Shown in pieces: positions 8,431 to 16,634 of a DNA stretch of 64,000 nt. The DNA comes from Bacteroidia bacterium. Its GTDB lineage: Bacteria; Bacteroidota; Bacteroidia; B-17B0; Aurantibacillaceae. The stretch is taken from assembly GCA_022842625.1 (NCBI GenBank), contig JALHPG010000001.1, positions 62,001-126,000 of the forward strand, written 5' to 3'. Position 1 is the first letter of the stretch. Each line of letters begins with the position of its first letter. Both the position numbers and the translations under genes were made by a program. The notes beneath the pieces were generated by a model. The model saw only the letters and a program-made list of their open reading frames with translations. It was not told the DNA's origin and did no database searches.

Positions 8431-8580
8431 GGATTATTCTCTGCAAAAACGAATAAACATAAACCGTAACCATTTGGTTTTCAGAATAAATGGTTTTTTA
8501 TGATTAAAATGTGCGAAACAAAGCTAAAAAATTACAGTGCCTTTATTGGCTAAAACAATTTTACGCAATTTTATAAACTC

Positions 8581-8608
8581 AAAAAGCAGGTAAAATTACC
8601 TGCTTTTT
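8581..8608 (-). terminator. Intrinsic terminator after rpmF
   Basis: AAAAAGCAGGTA pairs with TACCTGCTTTTT across a 4-base loop, and an A/T-rich run flanks both sides. It begins 24 bases past the rpmF stop on the minus strand. Confidence 0.8.
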
Positions 8609-8631
8609 AAAAAATATTAAATAGTTTTTAA

Positions 8632-8814
8632 TTATGCTTTTTCCATTACTACTTTACCTTTATAGTAAAGTTTACCTTCAAACCAGTGAGCGCGGTGCAT
8701 TAAATGCGCCTCACCTGTGGTTGAATCTTTTGAAATTGTCATAGATGGTGCTTTGTATGTTGCACGACGTGAGTCTCTACGTGAACGGGATAGTTTTCGT
8801 TTTGGATTTGGCAT
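8632..8814 (-). CDS. rpmF: 50S ribosomal protein L32
   Basis: A 60-residue basic protein beginning [18 protein letters not shown], the invariant L32 N-terminus, with the [17 protein letters not shown] segment near the end. The zinc-binding Cys pairs of some L32 forms are absent, which is normal in this phylum. It lies 10 bases downstream of the DUF177 gene, the widely conserved yceD-rpmF pair, and is followed by a strong terminator. Confidence 0.97.
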   Translation of the reverse strand: MPNPKRKLSRSRRDSRRATYKAPSMTISKDSTTGEAHLMHRAHWFEGKLYYKGKVVMEKA

Positions 8815-8824
8815 GGTTTCTAAA

Positions 8825-9367
8825 TTAATTTTTATTAAACTTTTTTATTTTATTTAATTGGTCCCATAAAGGGTTGTTACTATTTTCCGATCCATTTTCA
8901 TCTGTATCAGAGGTTAATTTATCTAGTTTATCTCTCGTTTCGAAATCACAAACAAACTCTTCTTCATCAAGTTCGCAGGGCACACGGCGCGCGGGAATAG
9001 CTAAAATAATATATTCATATAAGTAGTGCGATACATCAAACTCTTCACATCCTTCTTCAATAACTAAAATTTCGTCATTGCTCTCATCCGGATTTCCAAA
9101 TTTTATTACCAGATTATCTTCTCCTTCAATAGGAAAATCAAATTCTTTTAAACAGCGGTCGCAATCAACCTTTACAGTACCTTCAAATTTAAAATTCATT
9201 TGTAACAAATGATTTTGCTTTGTTAAGATAGCGGTAATGTCTATTTCGCCACTTTGTATCTCACTATTTTCAATCTTACTAAAGAACTTCTCGTTTACTT
9301 CAAATTCAAATTCGTGTAAACCAACAGGTAAGCCTCCAAATTGTATTATGTACTCGCTCTTGCCCAT
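8825..9367 (-). CDS. DUF177 (YceD-like) protein, rpmF partner
   Basis: A 180-residue acidic cytoplasmic protein of the DUF177/YceD family, known to be linked to rpmF and implicated in 23S rRNA processing in plants and bacteria. The diagnostic [16 protein letters not shown] segment (CxxC) sits at about residues 86-101. The second conserved patch, acidic ([17 protein letters not shown]), follows. It heads a two-gene operon with rpmF and has a near-perfect promoter at 9390-9418. Confidence 0.88.
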   Translation of the reverse strand: MGKSEYIIQFGGLPVGLHEFEFEVNEKFFSKIENSEIQSGEIDITAILTKQNHLLQMNFKFEGTVKVDCDRCLKEFDFPIEGEDNLVIKFGNPDESNDEILVIEEGCEEFDVSHYLYEYIILAIPARRVPCELDEEEFVCDFETRDKLDKLTSDTDENGSENSNNPLWDQLNKIKKFNKN

Positions 9368-9389
9368 ATCCTCTTTTTAAAAAGGACTG

Positions 9390-9418
9390 CAAATATAGGT
9401 TTTTTGTTTGATATACAA
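9390..9418 (-). promoter_or_regulatory. Promoter of the DUF177-rpmF operon
   Basis: On the minus strand TTG (9418-9416), an 18-base spacer and TATATTTG (9397-9390) match the Bacteroidota TTG-N(17-23)-TAnnTTTG consensus exactly. The start codon lies 22 bases downstream of the -7 box. Confidence 0.7.
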
Positions 9419-9472
9419 AATTTATTAACATTTTGCAGTTCCTTCGAACAATTTGCAGATCCTAAAAAAAAT

Positions 9473-9509
9473 AAAAAAGCCGTTTTGGGATTAGCAAAAC
9501 GGCTTTTTT
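9473..9509 (-). terminator. Intrinsic terminator after rpmH
   Basis: AAAAAAGCCGTTTT pairs with AAAACGGCTTTTTT (14 bases) around a 9-base loop, 16 bases past the rpmH stop. It isolates rpmH from the DUF177-rpmF operon. Confidence 0.88.
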
Positions 9510-9524
9510 AAATTTTAAAACTTA

Positions 9525-9680
9525 TTATTTATGAGTTTTTTCGCTGCTAACAGTTAATTTTTTACGTCCTTTTGCACGTCTAGATGCAAGTACACGACGG
9601 CCATTTGCTGATGCCATACGCTCTTTAAATCCGTGTTTATTTTTTCTCTTACGCTGCGATGGTTGAAAGGTCCTTTTCAT
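9525..9680 (-). CDS. rpmH: 50S ribosomal protein L34
   Basis: A 51-residue, very basic protein translated from the ATG at 9680-9678: it begins [18 protein letters not shown] and continues [23 protein letters not shown], the unmistakable L34 sequence. The C-terminal extension TVSSEKTHK is typical of Bacteroidota. L34 is usually next to rnpA and dnaA; here it stands alone, with its own promoter and terminator, beside the L32 operon. Confidence 0.97.
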   Translation of the reverse strand: MKRTFQPSQRKRKNKHGFKERMASANGRRVLASRRAKGRKKLTVSSEKTHK

Positions 9681-9724
9681 GATATTAAATATTTAATGTT
9701 AATTATACTTTTAAAAATGGATTG

Positions 9725-9754
9725 CAAATATAGAGGTAATTTTTATTCTGGCAA
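9725..9754 (-). promoter_or_regulatory. rpmH promoter
   Basis: TTG (9754-9752), a 19-base spacer and TATATTTG (9732-9725) on the minus strand form an exact Bacteroidota consensus promoter. It would give a leader of about 40 bases before the rpmH ATG. Confidence 0.7.
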
Positions 9755-9826
9755 ACTTTATTTAAAATTTAACCGTTTTTAAAGTTCCTAATTACAATTT
9801 AATGACAAGAGAGCGCTTTAAACCCT

Positions 9827-9834
9827 TAATTTTG
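9827..9834 (+). promoter_or_regulatory. Candidate -7 element of the ABC exporter gene
   Basis: TAATTTTG fits TAnnTTTG and ends 8 bases before the ATG at 9843, so transcription would start almost at the start codon. No well-spaced TTG was found. Confidence 0.35.
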
Positions 9835-9842
9835 TCGTTTTT

Positions 9843-11678
9843 ATGGCAAAACGCAGAGGGGCTGGCCCAACAAATAGTGATACAGACGAATTACCAAAGG
9901 CAAAGCTTAGCCTGGCAAACTTCAAAAAATCGTTGCGTTTATTCGGCTATTTAGGAAAACACAAATGGAAGTTCATTCTTGGAATGATCTTTTTAGTTGG
10001 TAGTGCGGGTGTTGGTTTGGTGTTTCCATTAAAATCGGGCGAAATGTTTGGGTATTTAGGGGAAAGTGTAAAAGGCCCCGATCAGGTACGTACCGAATTA
10101 ATGAGCATTGGTTTAATTTTGTTAGTTATTTTATTGGCGCAAGCGGTCTTTTCATTCGGACGAGTTTATTTATTTGCGCAGGTTACCGAGAATATTTTAA
10201 AAGAGGTAAGAAAAGATACGTTTAAACGTTTGATACAAATGCCGATGAGTTTTTTCTCAAAAAACCAAGTGGCAGAATTAAGTAGCAGAATGGCAACGGA
10301 TATTAGCGTAATTTCTGATGCCTTCACCATAAATATTGCAGAATTTATTCGACAAAGTATTGTTGGTGTAGGCGGGTTGATCTTATTGATCTATACTACC
10401 GAATGGACGATCGCCAAATGGTTCTTAATTATTATTCCGCCGTTAACTGTTGCTGCAATATTATTTTCAAAAAGGATCAGAAAATTTTCAAAATCATATC
10501 AAGAAAAAATTGCCGAATCCAACGTAATTGTTGGCGAGGCTTTAACCGGTATTACTAATGTAAAAACCTTTACCAACGAAAATTACGAAGTTGCGAAATA
10601 TGAAAAAATTTCTGACAGCATCCGTGAGTTTGGCTTAAAGTATGGGATCTTTAGGGGCTTGTTCTTTTCTTTCGTAATGGTATTTGTATTCGGTTCTATC
10701 TTTTTTATTTTATGGCAAATGCTGTTTGCTTTAAAAGTTGAACATACAATTACGCCGCAGGCCTTTGGAACATTTATGATGTTATCGTTATTTGTTGCCG
10801 GTTCGTTAGGCGGTTTACCTGAGCAGATCGCCTCTATACAACGAGCGCTTGGCGCAACAGATAGAGTATTTGAATTAATTGATGGGGAGGTAGAAAATAT
10901 TGAGTTTTTAAAAGAAAACACACCTGCTAAACAAACAAAAGGCGAAATTGAATTTAGTTCTGTATCTTTTAATTATCCGTCTCGACCTGATTTTAAGGTA
11001 CTACAAGATATTTCATTTAAAGCAGAAGCTGGTCAAACTGTAGCTCTTGTAGGCTCAAGTGGTTCCGGCAAAACTACTATTGCTTCCTTAATTCTTCGGT
11101 TTTATGATCCAATAAACGGCAGCATTTTAATTGACGGCTTGGATTCAAGATCTATTTCATTAACAGAATTAAGGAAACAAATTGCCTTAGTGCCGCAAGA
11201 TGTGATCTTATTTGCAGGAACAATAAGAGATAATATAGCCTATGGCAAACCAAACGCAACAGACCTTGAAGTTGAAGAGGCTGCTCGCAAAGCAAACGCT
11301 TTAGATTTTATTATATCGTTTCCTGATCAATTTAAAACATTAGTTGGCGAAAGAGGGATACAACTTTCGGGAGGGCAAAGACAACGTATTGCTATTGCAA
11401 GAGCTGTTTTAAAAAACCCTAGTATTTTAATTTTAGATGAAGCAACCAGTAGTTTAGATAGTGAAAGCGAACATTTGGTGCAGGAAGCGTTAGATAAATT
11501 AATGGTGGGGCGCACAAGTATTGTTATTGCGCATAGATTATCAACTATTAGAAATGCCGATAAAATTGTTGTACTTCAAAATGGATTGGTGCAAGAAGTT
11601 GGCCCACATCAAGAACTAATTTTAAACGAAAGTGGCTTGTATTACAAACTAAACAAAATGCAGTTTGAATTAAGTTAG
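9843..11678 (+). CDS. ABC exporter, fused permease/ATPase (MsbA-like)
   Basis: A 611-residue half-transporter that would act as a homodimer in the inner membrane. After a charged N-terminus, about six transmembrane helices (residues 40-335) form the exporter domain. The ATPase domain follows with Walker A GSSGSGKT, signature LSGGQRQRIAIARA, Walker B ILILDEATSSLDSES and switch His in IAHRLSTI. The family includes MsbA (lipid A flippase) and multidrug exporters; a Bacteroidota cell needs MsbA, and lipid A genes lie elsewhere in the window, but substrate is not proven. It converges on the HAD phosphatase, overlapping its 3' end by 9 bases. Confidence 0.9.
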   Translation: MAKRRGAGPTNSDTDELPKAKLSLANFKKSLRLFGYLGKHKWKFILGMIFLVGSAGVGLVFPLKSGEMFGYLGESVKGPDQVRTELMSIGLILLVILLAQAVFSFGRVYLFAQVTENILKEVRKDTFKRLIQMPMSFFSKNQVAELSSRMATDISVISDAFTINIAEFIRQSIVGVGGLILLIYTTEWTIAKWFLIIIPPLTVAAILFSKRIRKFSKSYQEKIAESNVIVGEALTGITNVKTFTNENYEVAKYEKISDSIREFGLKYGIFRGLFFSFVMVFVFGSIFFILWQMLFALKVEHTITPQAFGTFMMLSLFVAGSLGGLPEQIASIQRALGATDRVFELIDGEVENIEFLKENTPAKQTKGEIEFSSVSFNYPSRPDFKVLQDISFKAEAGQTVALVGSSGSGKTTIASLILRFYDPINGSILIDGLDSRSISLTELRKQIALVPQDVILFAGTIRDNIAYGKPNATDLEVEEAARKANALDFIISFPDQFKTLVGERGIQLSGGQRQRIAIARAVLKNPSILILDEATSSLDSESEHLVQEALDKLMVGRTSIVIAHRLSTIRNADKIVVLQNGLVQEVGPHQELILNESGLYYKLNKMQFELS

Positions 11679-12377
11679 ATCAACTGATTCGATCTTTTCG
11701 TTTACAACTGTAAAGAATTTTGTTTTTACCAATTTTCTTTTTTCGATATAGTTCTTATAATCTAACGTTGAATCTTTTCGGTTAGTGATAACTTCATTAA
11801 AATTTTCGTTTAAAGCAATTAATAATTCAGAAGCCTCGCGAACCGCGAACTGCCCGCCTTGCGAAGCTGTTAAATAATCAACTAAATTATTTTTTATACA
11901 GTAATTAGCAAATAAAGGGTTTGCTTTTTGATTCACTAAAATTCTTACACCACACACCTCAGCCATTGAAAGGTCTAATACGTCGTCAAAAAAATAAGCC
12001 ACTTCGCTTGGTTTAATATTTTCTTTTTCACAAATAAAATTTAAAGCATTAATTTTTGTGGCAACTTTAAAAAACGAATAGTCAAAACATTCTCGTTTAC
12101 AAAAGTAAAATGCAGTTTCATTTTTTTCGCCACTAATAACAGCTGCTAATGGCAGTTGTTTGTTTTTTATAAAATGAGAATACCGTAATAAATTAGTGCC
12201 CATGCTATCTACTTCACTAAAATTACTGCTACCGTTAGCGCTTTTTTCTCCGTTATTAAAAACACCATCCCAATCAAAAATATAAGCCTTTATGTGACTT
12301 AATTTATCTTTGACCTCATTAATAGGTGTAATAAACTTTCCTCCAATATACGAGTATGAATTTTCGATCTCTTGCAT
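11670..12377 (-). CDS. KdsC-like HAD phosphatase
   Basis: A 235-residue HAD-superfamily enzyme of the KdsC (Kdo-8-phosphate phosphatase) type, with an N-terminal extension of about 30 residues. Motif I is IFDWDGVFNNG (nucleophile and acid Asp); motif II lies in AAVISGEKN; the conserved Lys is in ATKINAL; motif III is AYFFDDVLDLSMAEVCG. The C-terminal GGQFAVREASELLI matches the KdsC AVRE tail that completes the neighbouring active site of the tetramer. Likely substrates are Kdo-8-P or another nonulosonate phosphate. It is 37 bases downstream of the transaldolase-CBS gene, and a terminator-like hairpin with its T-run directly abuts its start codon, so expression probably depends on read-through. 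Confidence 0.72.
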   Translation of the reverse strand: MQEIENSYSYIGGKFITPINEVKDKLSHIKAYIFDWDGVFNNGEKSANGSSNFSEVDSMGTNLLRYSHFIKNKQLPLAAVISGEKNETAFYFCKRECFDYSFFKVATKINALNFICEKENIKPSEVAYFFDDVLDLSMAEVCGVRILVNQKANPLFANYCIKNNLVDYLTASQGGQFAVREASELLIALNENFNEVITNRKDSTLDYKNYIEKRKLVKTKFFTVVNEKIESVDLT

Positions 12378-12402
12378 AAAAAAAGCCCTATTTAAAGGGC
12401 TT
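12378..12402 (-). terminator. Terminator or attenuator hairpin between transaldolase-CBS and KdsC-like genes
   Basis: AAGCCCT (12383-12389) and AGGGCTT (12396-12402) pair around 6 bases. On the minus strand a run of seven T follows and ends directly at the ATG of the KdsC-like gene (12377). It is both an intrinsic terminator for the upstream gene and a structure in the ribosome-binding region of the downstream gene. Confidence 0.7.
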
Positions 12403-12414
12403 ATTAATTTTGAA

Positions 12415-13425
12415 TTATGATTTCAAGTCTTGAATATCTAGCATCCCAACAGGCTTGCCATTATCTGTAACTACGATTGTATCAACATTTGTCTTTTTAA
12501 ATAAATTATTGGCCTCATTTAATAAAACATTCCCATCAATTGAAATTGGCTCACGATATTCAAGATCGCTTAACTTTTTAGTTAAAATATCTCTTCCCTT
12601 TTCGCCTAATAATTTACGTAAGCTACCATCGGTAAACACACCTTTAATGCTGCCATCTTTTTTAACAACAGTTATGGCGCCAAAATTATATTCAGTTAAT
12701 TTAATGATCGCATCGGTAATGTTAGTATCTTCAGAAACAACAGGATTAACACCATTAATAGCTTCTTTTACTTTAACCATCATCAAACGCGTATCCATAA
12801 TAAATTGGTCGGTTCCAACGGTTGTGAAATTATTTTCGGTTAATTGTTTTAATATTTTTAACGGAACAGTAATGGTGTGAACTCCAATATTTATTGCATT
12901 TCTTACATGCTCAACAGTTCTTACTGAGGAGAACATGATCTTAGTATCGTATCCGTAAATTTCAACTGCATCAACACACTGTTCTACTAAAGCTAATGCA
13001 TCGTGACCTTGATCCTGCAAACGTCCTACTAAAGGACAAACATACGTTGCGCCGGCTTGCATAGCCATATAAGCTTGTTGCAAGGTGTAAACCAAATGCA
13101 CGTTAACCAATAAACCTTTATCGCGTAACATTTTGCAAGCGCGAACGCCCTCTAATGAAACCGGTATTTTAAAAACGGTTTTTGTGGGATCTAAACCTAA
13201 TTTTATTTGGCGCTCAGCTTCAGCTAAAACTTCTTCTGCTGTGTTGCCCAATGCTTCGATTTGAAGGATAGGAACTATCTTGCTGAGTTTTACAATTGTT
13301 CCGTCAATATCTGTAATTCCCTCCTTTTGCATAAAAGTAGGGGTAGTTGTTAAACCGTTCAAAAAGCCTAATTTAAAACCTTCTTCAATTTCTTTTAAGT
13401 TGGCTGAATCTAAGTATAATTCCAT
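12415..13425 (-). CDS. Transaldolase/fructose-6-phosphate aldolase-like enzyme fused to two CBS domains
   Basis: A 336-residue two-module protein. Residues 1-215 are a TalC/FSA-type transaldolase: MELYLDSANLKEIEEG start, Schiff-base Lys K86 in VFKIPVSLEG, AGATYVCPLVGRLQDQG, and HTITVPLKIL. The usual TTNPS loop reads TTTPT, so the conserved Asn is replaced. Residues 222-336 are a CBS pair (PVVSEDTNITDAI..., GVFTDGSLRKLLGEKG, PVGMLDIQDLKS) that closely resembles the CBS pair of KdsD/KpsF arabinose-5-phosphate isomerase. The next gene is KdsC-like. I infer a sugar-phosphate enzyme controlled by a nucleotide or CMP-sugar through the CBS pair. It could simply be a regulated transaldolase of the pentose pathway. 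Confidence 0.85.
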   Translation of the reverse strand: MELYLDSANLKEIEEGFKLGFLNGLTTTPTFMQKEGITDIDGTIVKLSKIVPILQIEALGNTAEEVLAEAERQIKLGLDPTKTVFKIPVSLEGVRACKMLRDKGLLVNVHLVYTLQQAYMAMQAGATYVCPLVGRLQDQGHDALALVEQCVDAVEIYGYDTKIMFSSVRTVEHVRNAINIGVHTITVPLKILKQLTENNFTTVGTDQFIMDTRLMMVKVKEAINGVNPVVSEDTNITDAIIKLTEYNFGAITVVKKDGSIKGVFTDGSLRKLLGEKGRDILTKKLSDLEYREPISIDGNVLLNEANNLFKKTNVDTIVVTDNGKPVGMLDIQDLKS

Positions 13426-13494
13426 GTAATAATATTATTTTAAAGTGTAAAGAAACTAAAAAAAATTGGATTTATCAGCATCGCCGTTAAATAA

Positions 13495-13531
13495 AAAAGC
13501 CTTGGCTCAGTTGTGCTGAGGCAAGGCTTTT
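13495..13531 (-). terminator. Intrinsic terminator after the 258-aa T9SS cargo gene
   Basis: AAAAGCCTTG and CAAGGCTTTT form the outer stem, with CTCAG/CTGAG extending it inward around a short loop. It lies 20 bases past the stop at 13551, between this gene and the start of the transaldolase-CBS gene. Confidence 0.85.
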
Positions 13532-13550
13532 AAAGAAAAAATTTAAATTA

Positions 13551-14327
13551 CTATTTTACTACTAACTTTTTAGTTACAGCTCCATTTGCCATTTTTATTT
13601 GAGCAAAATAAACACCGGAACTTAAATCATTAACACTTATTTCTAATTTATTTTTACCTTCTGATATAACCACAGGTTGTTCAGAAACAATAGCGCCAAG
13701 AGCATTATAAACAATCACTTTTGCATCCATAGCCTTTTGTGAATTAACTTTTAAAACAGTTACATCAGTCGCAGGGTTTGGAAAAATCTCGAAAGATGAT
13801 AATGCATTATTGTTTAATTCTGATACTCCGGCAGGGGCATTGTATTTAATGCTGATTTGAACAGAATCGCTAACGTTAGCGGTATTAAAAACTGTATACT
13901 TAATAAAGCTATAACCCACAGCTGAAGCCTCATCTAAGTCTGCTGTTAACATATTATAAGTCCCTTGAAGCTCTGATGCACTTTGACCAGAAGTTAAGGT
14001 TAAGGATTGAAGCGATAGTGTAACATTACTACCATAACAATTTCCGCCAAAACAAAAATAAGCATCAGCTATTGTGCTTGTTGATGCAACAGCGTTAAGG
14101 ACAATATCATAACGCTTAACATGATATGTCTTAGTTGCCGGGCTGGTGTTTTTTACATCAAAGTCAATCTTTGTTGGCGAGGCTGCAGCTGTTGTTGCTG
14201 AAACAATACCGTTTGGCGAAATAACGATCGGCGAAGCGGTATTGGTAACATTTGTAATCAATATGCTTGATTGCGAAAAACCTTTTAAACAAAAAAAGGA
14301 AGCTATAATTAATAAAGATTTTTTCAT
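13551..14327 (-). CDS. Small T9SS cargo protein with YFCFGxNC motif (paralogue A)
   Basis: A 258-residue secreted protein. Signal peptide MKKSLLIIASFFCLKGFSQ; a beta-rich domain of about 145 residues; a type A T9SS sorting domain from about residue 180 (FEIFPNPATDVTVLKV to the final KLVVK). The domain carries YFCFGGNCY at residues 90-98 (C92, C97) and KYTVFNTANVSDSV, both shared with the 271-residue protein at 16635-17450. The domain is not one I can name. It would cross the outer membrane through the T9SS and be attached to the surface or released. The gene begins 15 bases after the terminator hairpin of the Omp28-like gene upstream, leaving little room for its own promoter. Confidence 0.85.
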   Translation of the reverse strand: MKKSLLIIASFFCLKGFSQSSILITNVTNTASPIVISPNGIVSATTAAASPTKIDFDVKNTSPATKTYHVKRYDIVLNAVASTSTIADAYFCFGGNCYGSNVTLSLQSLTLTSGQSASELQGTYNMLTADLDEASAVGYSFIKYTVFNTANVSDSVQISIKYNAPAGVSELNNNALSSFEIFPNPATDVTVLKVNSQKAMDAKVIVYNALGAIVSEQPVVISEGKNKLEISVNDLSSGVYFAQIKMANGAVTKKLVVK

Positions 14328-14342
14328 TTTTTAAAATTTAAA

Positions 14343-14371
14343 AGCCTTACCAAATTTTATTTGGTAAGGCT
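14343..14371 (-). terminator. Terminator/attenuator between the 670-aa Omp28-like gene and paralogue A
   Basis: AGCCTTACCAAAT and ATTTGGTAAGGCT (13 bases, perfect) flank a 3-base loop, 17 bases after the stop of the Omp28-like gene. Fifteen bases separate it from the next start codon. Confidence 0.8.
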
Positions 14372-14387
14372 CTAATTAATACAAATA

Positions 14388-16400
14388 TTATTTAGTAACA
14401 GTTAATTTTTTTACCATTGAACCATTATTTGACTCAACCATAACATTATATAAACCGCTAGCAAAATCTTTAGCGTCTATTTGAAGCGTGTTAACACCTA
14501 CAGTTAATTCAACTTGTTTGCTATAAACAATTTGACCTAATGTATTCATTACGATAACGTTTGCGTTACCGCCAACAACTGCATCAATTTTTACGTTAGT
14601 TTCTCCTCTTGTAGGATTAGGGTAAACATCAAAACTTACATTGTTGTTAGTGTTTGCTTTAACTGAAGTAGCAACAGCTTGAGATAAATTGATATTATCT
14701 ACATACATGTTATTTCCATAATCAGATGTAGCAACAAACTTAACTAAAACTTCAGGTGAATTTGAATAAGAAGTTAATGCAACGTTTACTGTTTTCCATT
14801 GTGAAGCATTTGGAACAAATGCAGCAGTAACAGGACTAGCATTAGTAGCTAATACTGTACCAGCTTGACTAAATACAGTAGACCAAGTAGTACCACAATT
14901 TGTAGAAACTTTTACTTCTAACTTATCATTTTCGTTATTTGGCACAGCAGTATAAAATGCATAAGCAACGTCAAAAGATAATACAGGAGAAGTAGTTCCT
15001 GTTAAGCTTGTAGGCGGTAAATATAAATCATCAGCATCTCCTGTTACAGCGTTGTTGTAGAAATCATATTTTGAAGCACCTGTGTTAGTACCATAAGCCC
15101 CTACAGCACCGTTTCTGCTCCAAGTTGGACCAGCATTTGAGTTAACCATAGCCCAATTAGTTGGAGGGAAAGTTACAACAGTAAATGGTTCTACAACCGG
15201 ATTTGCAAAGTAAACAGGAGAGCAAACAAAACTAGTAGATTTCTTATTGTTTGTTAAATTATTTTCGCCACCACTTACTGCAATAATGTTATAAGAATAA
15301 GTGTGAGCTCCTGCAGTAGTAGTTAAAAGGTTAGTAGGAATAGTTGTAGAAGCACCAGGAGCTAAATTACCTGTCCAAACAACGTTTGCGCCAATAACTG
15401 CATCTAATGCCGGTTGTACAGTAAACGCAGTAATTGCATTTGAACCGTGATTTTTTACTGTTACAGTTGGAATTAAAGTGGTAGAACAAACTACTGCTGA
15501 AATATTTGCAGAAATAGCTTTAGCATCATTAGCTAAACCAACAGTGTTCGATAAAGCAGCTTGTTGTACTCTTTTGTTTCCGTCATCTTGAATAAAACCA
15601 ATAAAAGCTACTTCAGATTTATCTCTGATGTATGAAGGTAAAACACAGTTGATAGTGAATGTTTGATTTTGACCGGTAGTCCACGCAGATGCCATAGCCG
15701 TACCCATGCTTGTAGTTACAGTTCCAGCTTGTGTAGTTGGAAATGATTTTACAGCCACGTCTTCAAAATCCTTCTCACCGTTTGTACCCGGAGCAGTAGC
15801 AAAATTAATATGTCTTTCGATCATTACTAAACGGTAAACTAAAGCACCAGTAGATGTATAGTTTGCGCTAGCAGTAATGTTTACAGTTAATGTTACTGAA
15901 GAAAAAGTAGGATCCCATGCACGGTTCATTGTAATAGAGAATGGTGATGTGAATGAAGATGCCGCATTAAATAATGTAGCATTACCATTTCCTGCATGGT
16001 TACTTGAAGCTCCACCACCTGGCACAGCCCATAAGTGACCGCCATCAATTCTACCTTGAGGCGCAGAGTTGATACCTCCTGTTGGAGTGTCTGTAGAAGT
16101 CCAAGCTGACATATAACCGTATCCAGCAGGAGACGGAGAATAACGCCACTTGATCTCTGATTCGTTAGTTTTCCATAACGACCAAGTAGTGGTTGGCGCA
16201 GAAGGAATTGGCACTTGCCATTTAATAGCAACAACTTTTGTTGAGTTTGCAGCGATGTTAGCATTTAAGCCCGGATTTGTTGCTGCACAAGGAGGACAAT
16301 TTTCTCCTGTAAACTCTTCGAATAATGATAAACGTGGAGTCTGCGCTACAGCAGTAATTCCAGCGATCACTAAACCTAAGGTTAATAGATTTTTTTTCAT
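14388..16400 (-). CDS. Omp28-related thioredoxin-like T9SS cargo protein (long form 1)
   Basis: A 670-residue secreted protein. Signal peptide MKKNLLTLGLVIAGITAVAQ, then an Omp28-like domain beginning LFEEFTGENCPPCAATNPG, where C35 and C38 form a thioredoxin-type CPPC. The middle part has CARDB-like (VTVKNHGSNAITAF) and cleaved-adhesin-like (FPPTNWAMVNSN...VLSFDVAYAFY) beta domains. A type A T9SS sorting domain closes it (FDVYPNPTRGETNVKI, final KKLTVTK). It is a clear paralogue of 18841-20760: same order of domains and the same TPRLSLFEEFTGE start. A consensus promoter lies 40 bases upstream. A disulfide-exchange or adhesion role at the surface is inferred only. Confidence 0.88.
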   Translation of the reverse strand: MKKNLLTLGLVIAGITAVAQTPRLSLFEEFTGENCPPCAATNPGLNANIAANSTKVVAIKWQVPIPSAPTTTWSLWKTNESEIKWRYSPSPAGYGYMSAWTSTDTPTGGINSAPQGRIDGGHLWAVPGGGASSNHAGNGNATLFNAASSFTSPFSITMNRAWDPTFSSVTLTVNITASANYTSTGALVYRLVMIERHINFATAPGTNGEKDFEDVAVKSFPTTQAGTVTTSMGTAMASAWTTGQNQTFTINCVLPSYIRDKSEVAFIGFIQDDGNKRVQQAALSNTVGLANDAKAISANISAVVCSTTLIPTVTVKNHGSNAITAFTVQPALDAVIGANVVWTGNLAPGASTTIPTNLLTTTAGAHTYSYNIIAVSGGENNLTNNKKSTSFVCSPVYFANPVVEPFTVVTFPPTNWAMVNSNAGPTWSRNGAVGAYGTNTGASKYDFYNNAVTGDADDLYLPPTSLTGTTSPVLSFDVAYAFYTAVPNNENDKLEVKVSTNCGTTWSTVFSQAGTVLATNASPVTAAFVPNASQWKTVNVALTSYSNSPEVLVKFVATSDYGNNMYVDNINLSQAVATSVKANTNNNVSFDVYPNPTRGETNVKIDAVVGGNANVIVMNTLGQIVYSKQVELTVGVNTLQIDAKDFASGLYNVMVESNNGSMVKKLTVTK

Positions 16401-16439
16401 GTGATTTGTTTTTTAAATTGATTTAGTTTTTTAGTTAAG

Positions 16440-16470
16440 CAAATATAATCAACTGAAGTCAATTATTCAA
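16440..16470 (-). promoter_or_regulatory. Promoter of the Omp28-like gene at 14388-16400
   Basis: Minus strand: TTG (16470-16468), 20-base spacer, TATATTTG (16447-16440). Exact match to the Bacteroidota consensus, with a leader of about 32 bases. Confidence 0.7.
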
Positions 16471-16582
16471 CTAGAATTTTGTTAAATAGCAATTTGAAAT
16501 TTTGGTTTAAAACAGACTGAAAATGAGGTGTTTGATAAGCAAGTAGGAGTTGAAAAATATTAATCTAAAATATCTAAATAAA

Positions 16583-16612
16583 AAAGACTGCTTTAATAAA
16601 AAAACAGTCTTT
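16583..16612 (-). terminator. Terminator after the 271-aa T9SS cargo gene
   Basis: AAAGACTG and CAGTCTTT pair around a 14-base A/T-rich loop, followed by an A/T run, 23 bases past the stop at 16635. Confidence 0.7.
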
Positions 16613-16634
16613 CTAAATATTAATATAAAGGAGG

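Larger units (their letters stand above)
8278..8631. other. Intergenic region between plsX and rpmF
   Basis: No credible coding frame or RNA gene is seen in these 354 bases. The right end carries the rpmF terminator hairpin (8581-8608). The rest is AT-rich and must contain the plsX-fabH promoter on the minus strand, though no full TTG/TAnnTTTG pair was picked out. An 8-base perfect inverted repeat lies at 8410-8430. Confidence 0.6.

Noticed and set aside
12455-12880. 141-codon open frame on the plus strand across the transaldolase-CBS gene
   Set aside because: It mirrors a well-conserved gene on the other strand and lacks any recognisable protein pattern.
12415-13425. Annotation of the CBS fusion as KdsD
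   Set aside because: No SIS isomerase domain is present; the N-terminal part is a Schiff-base transaldolase.
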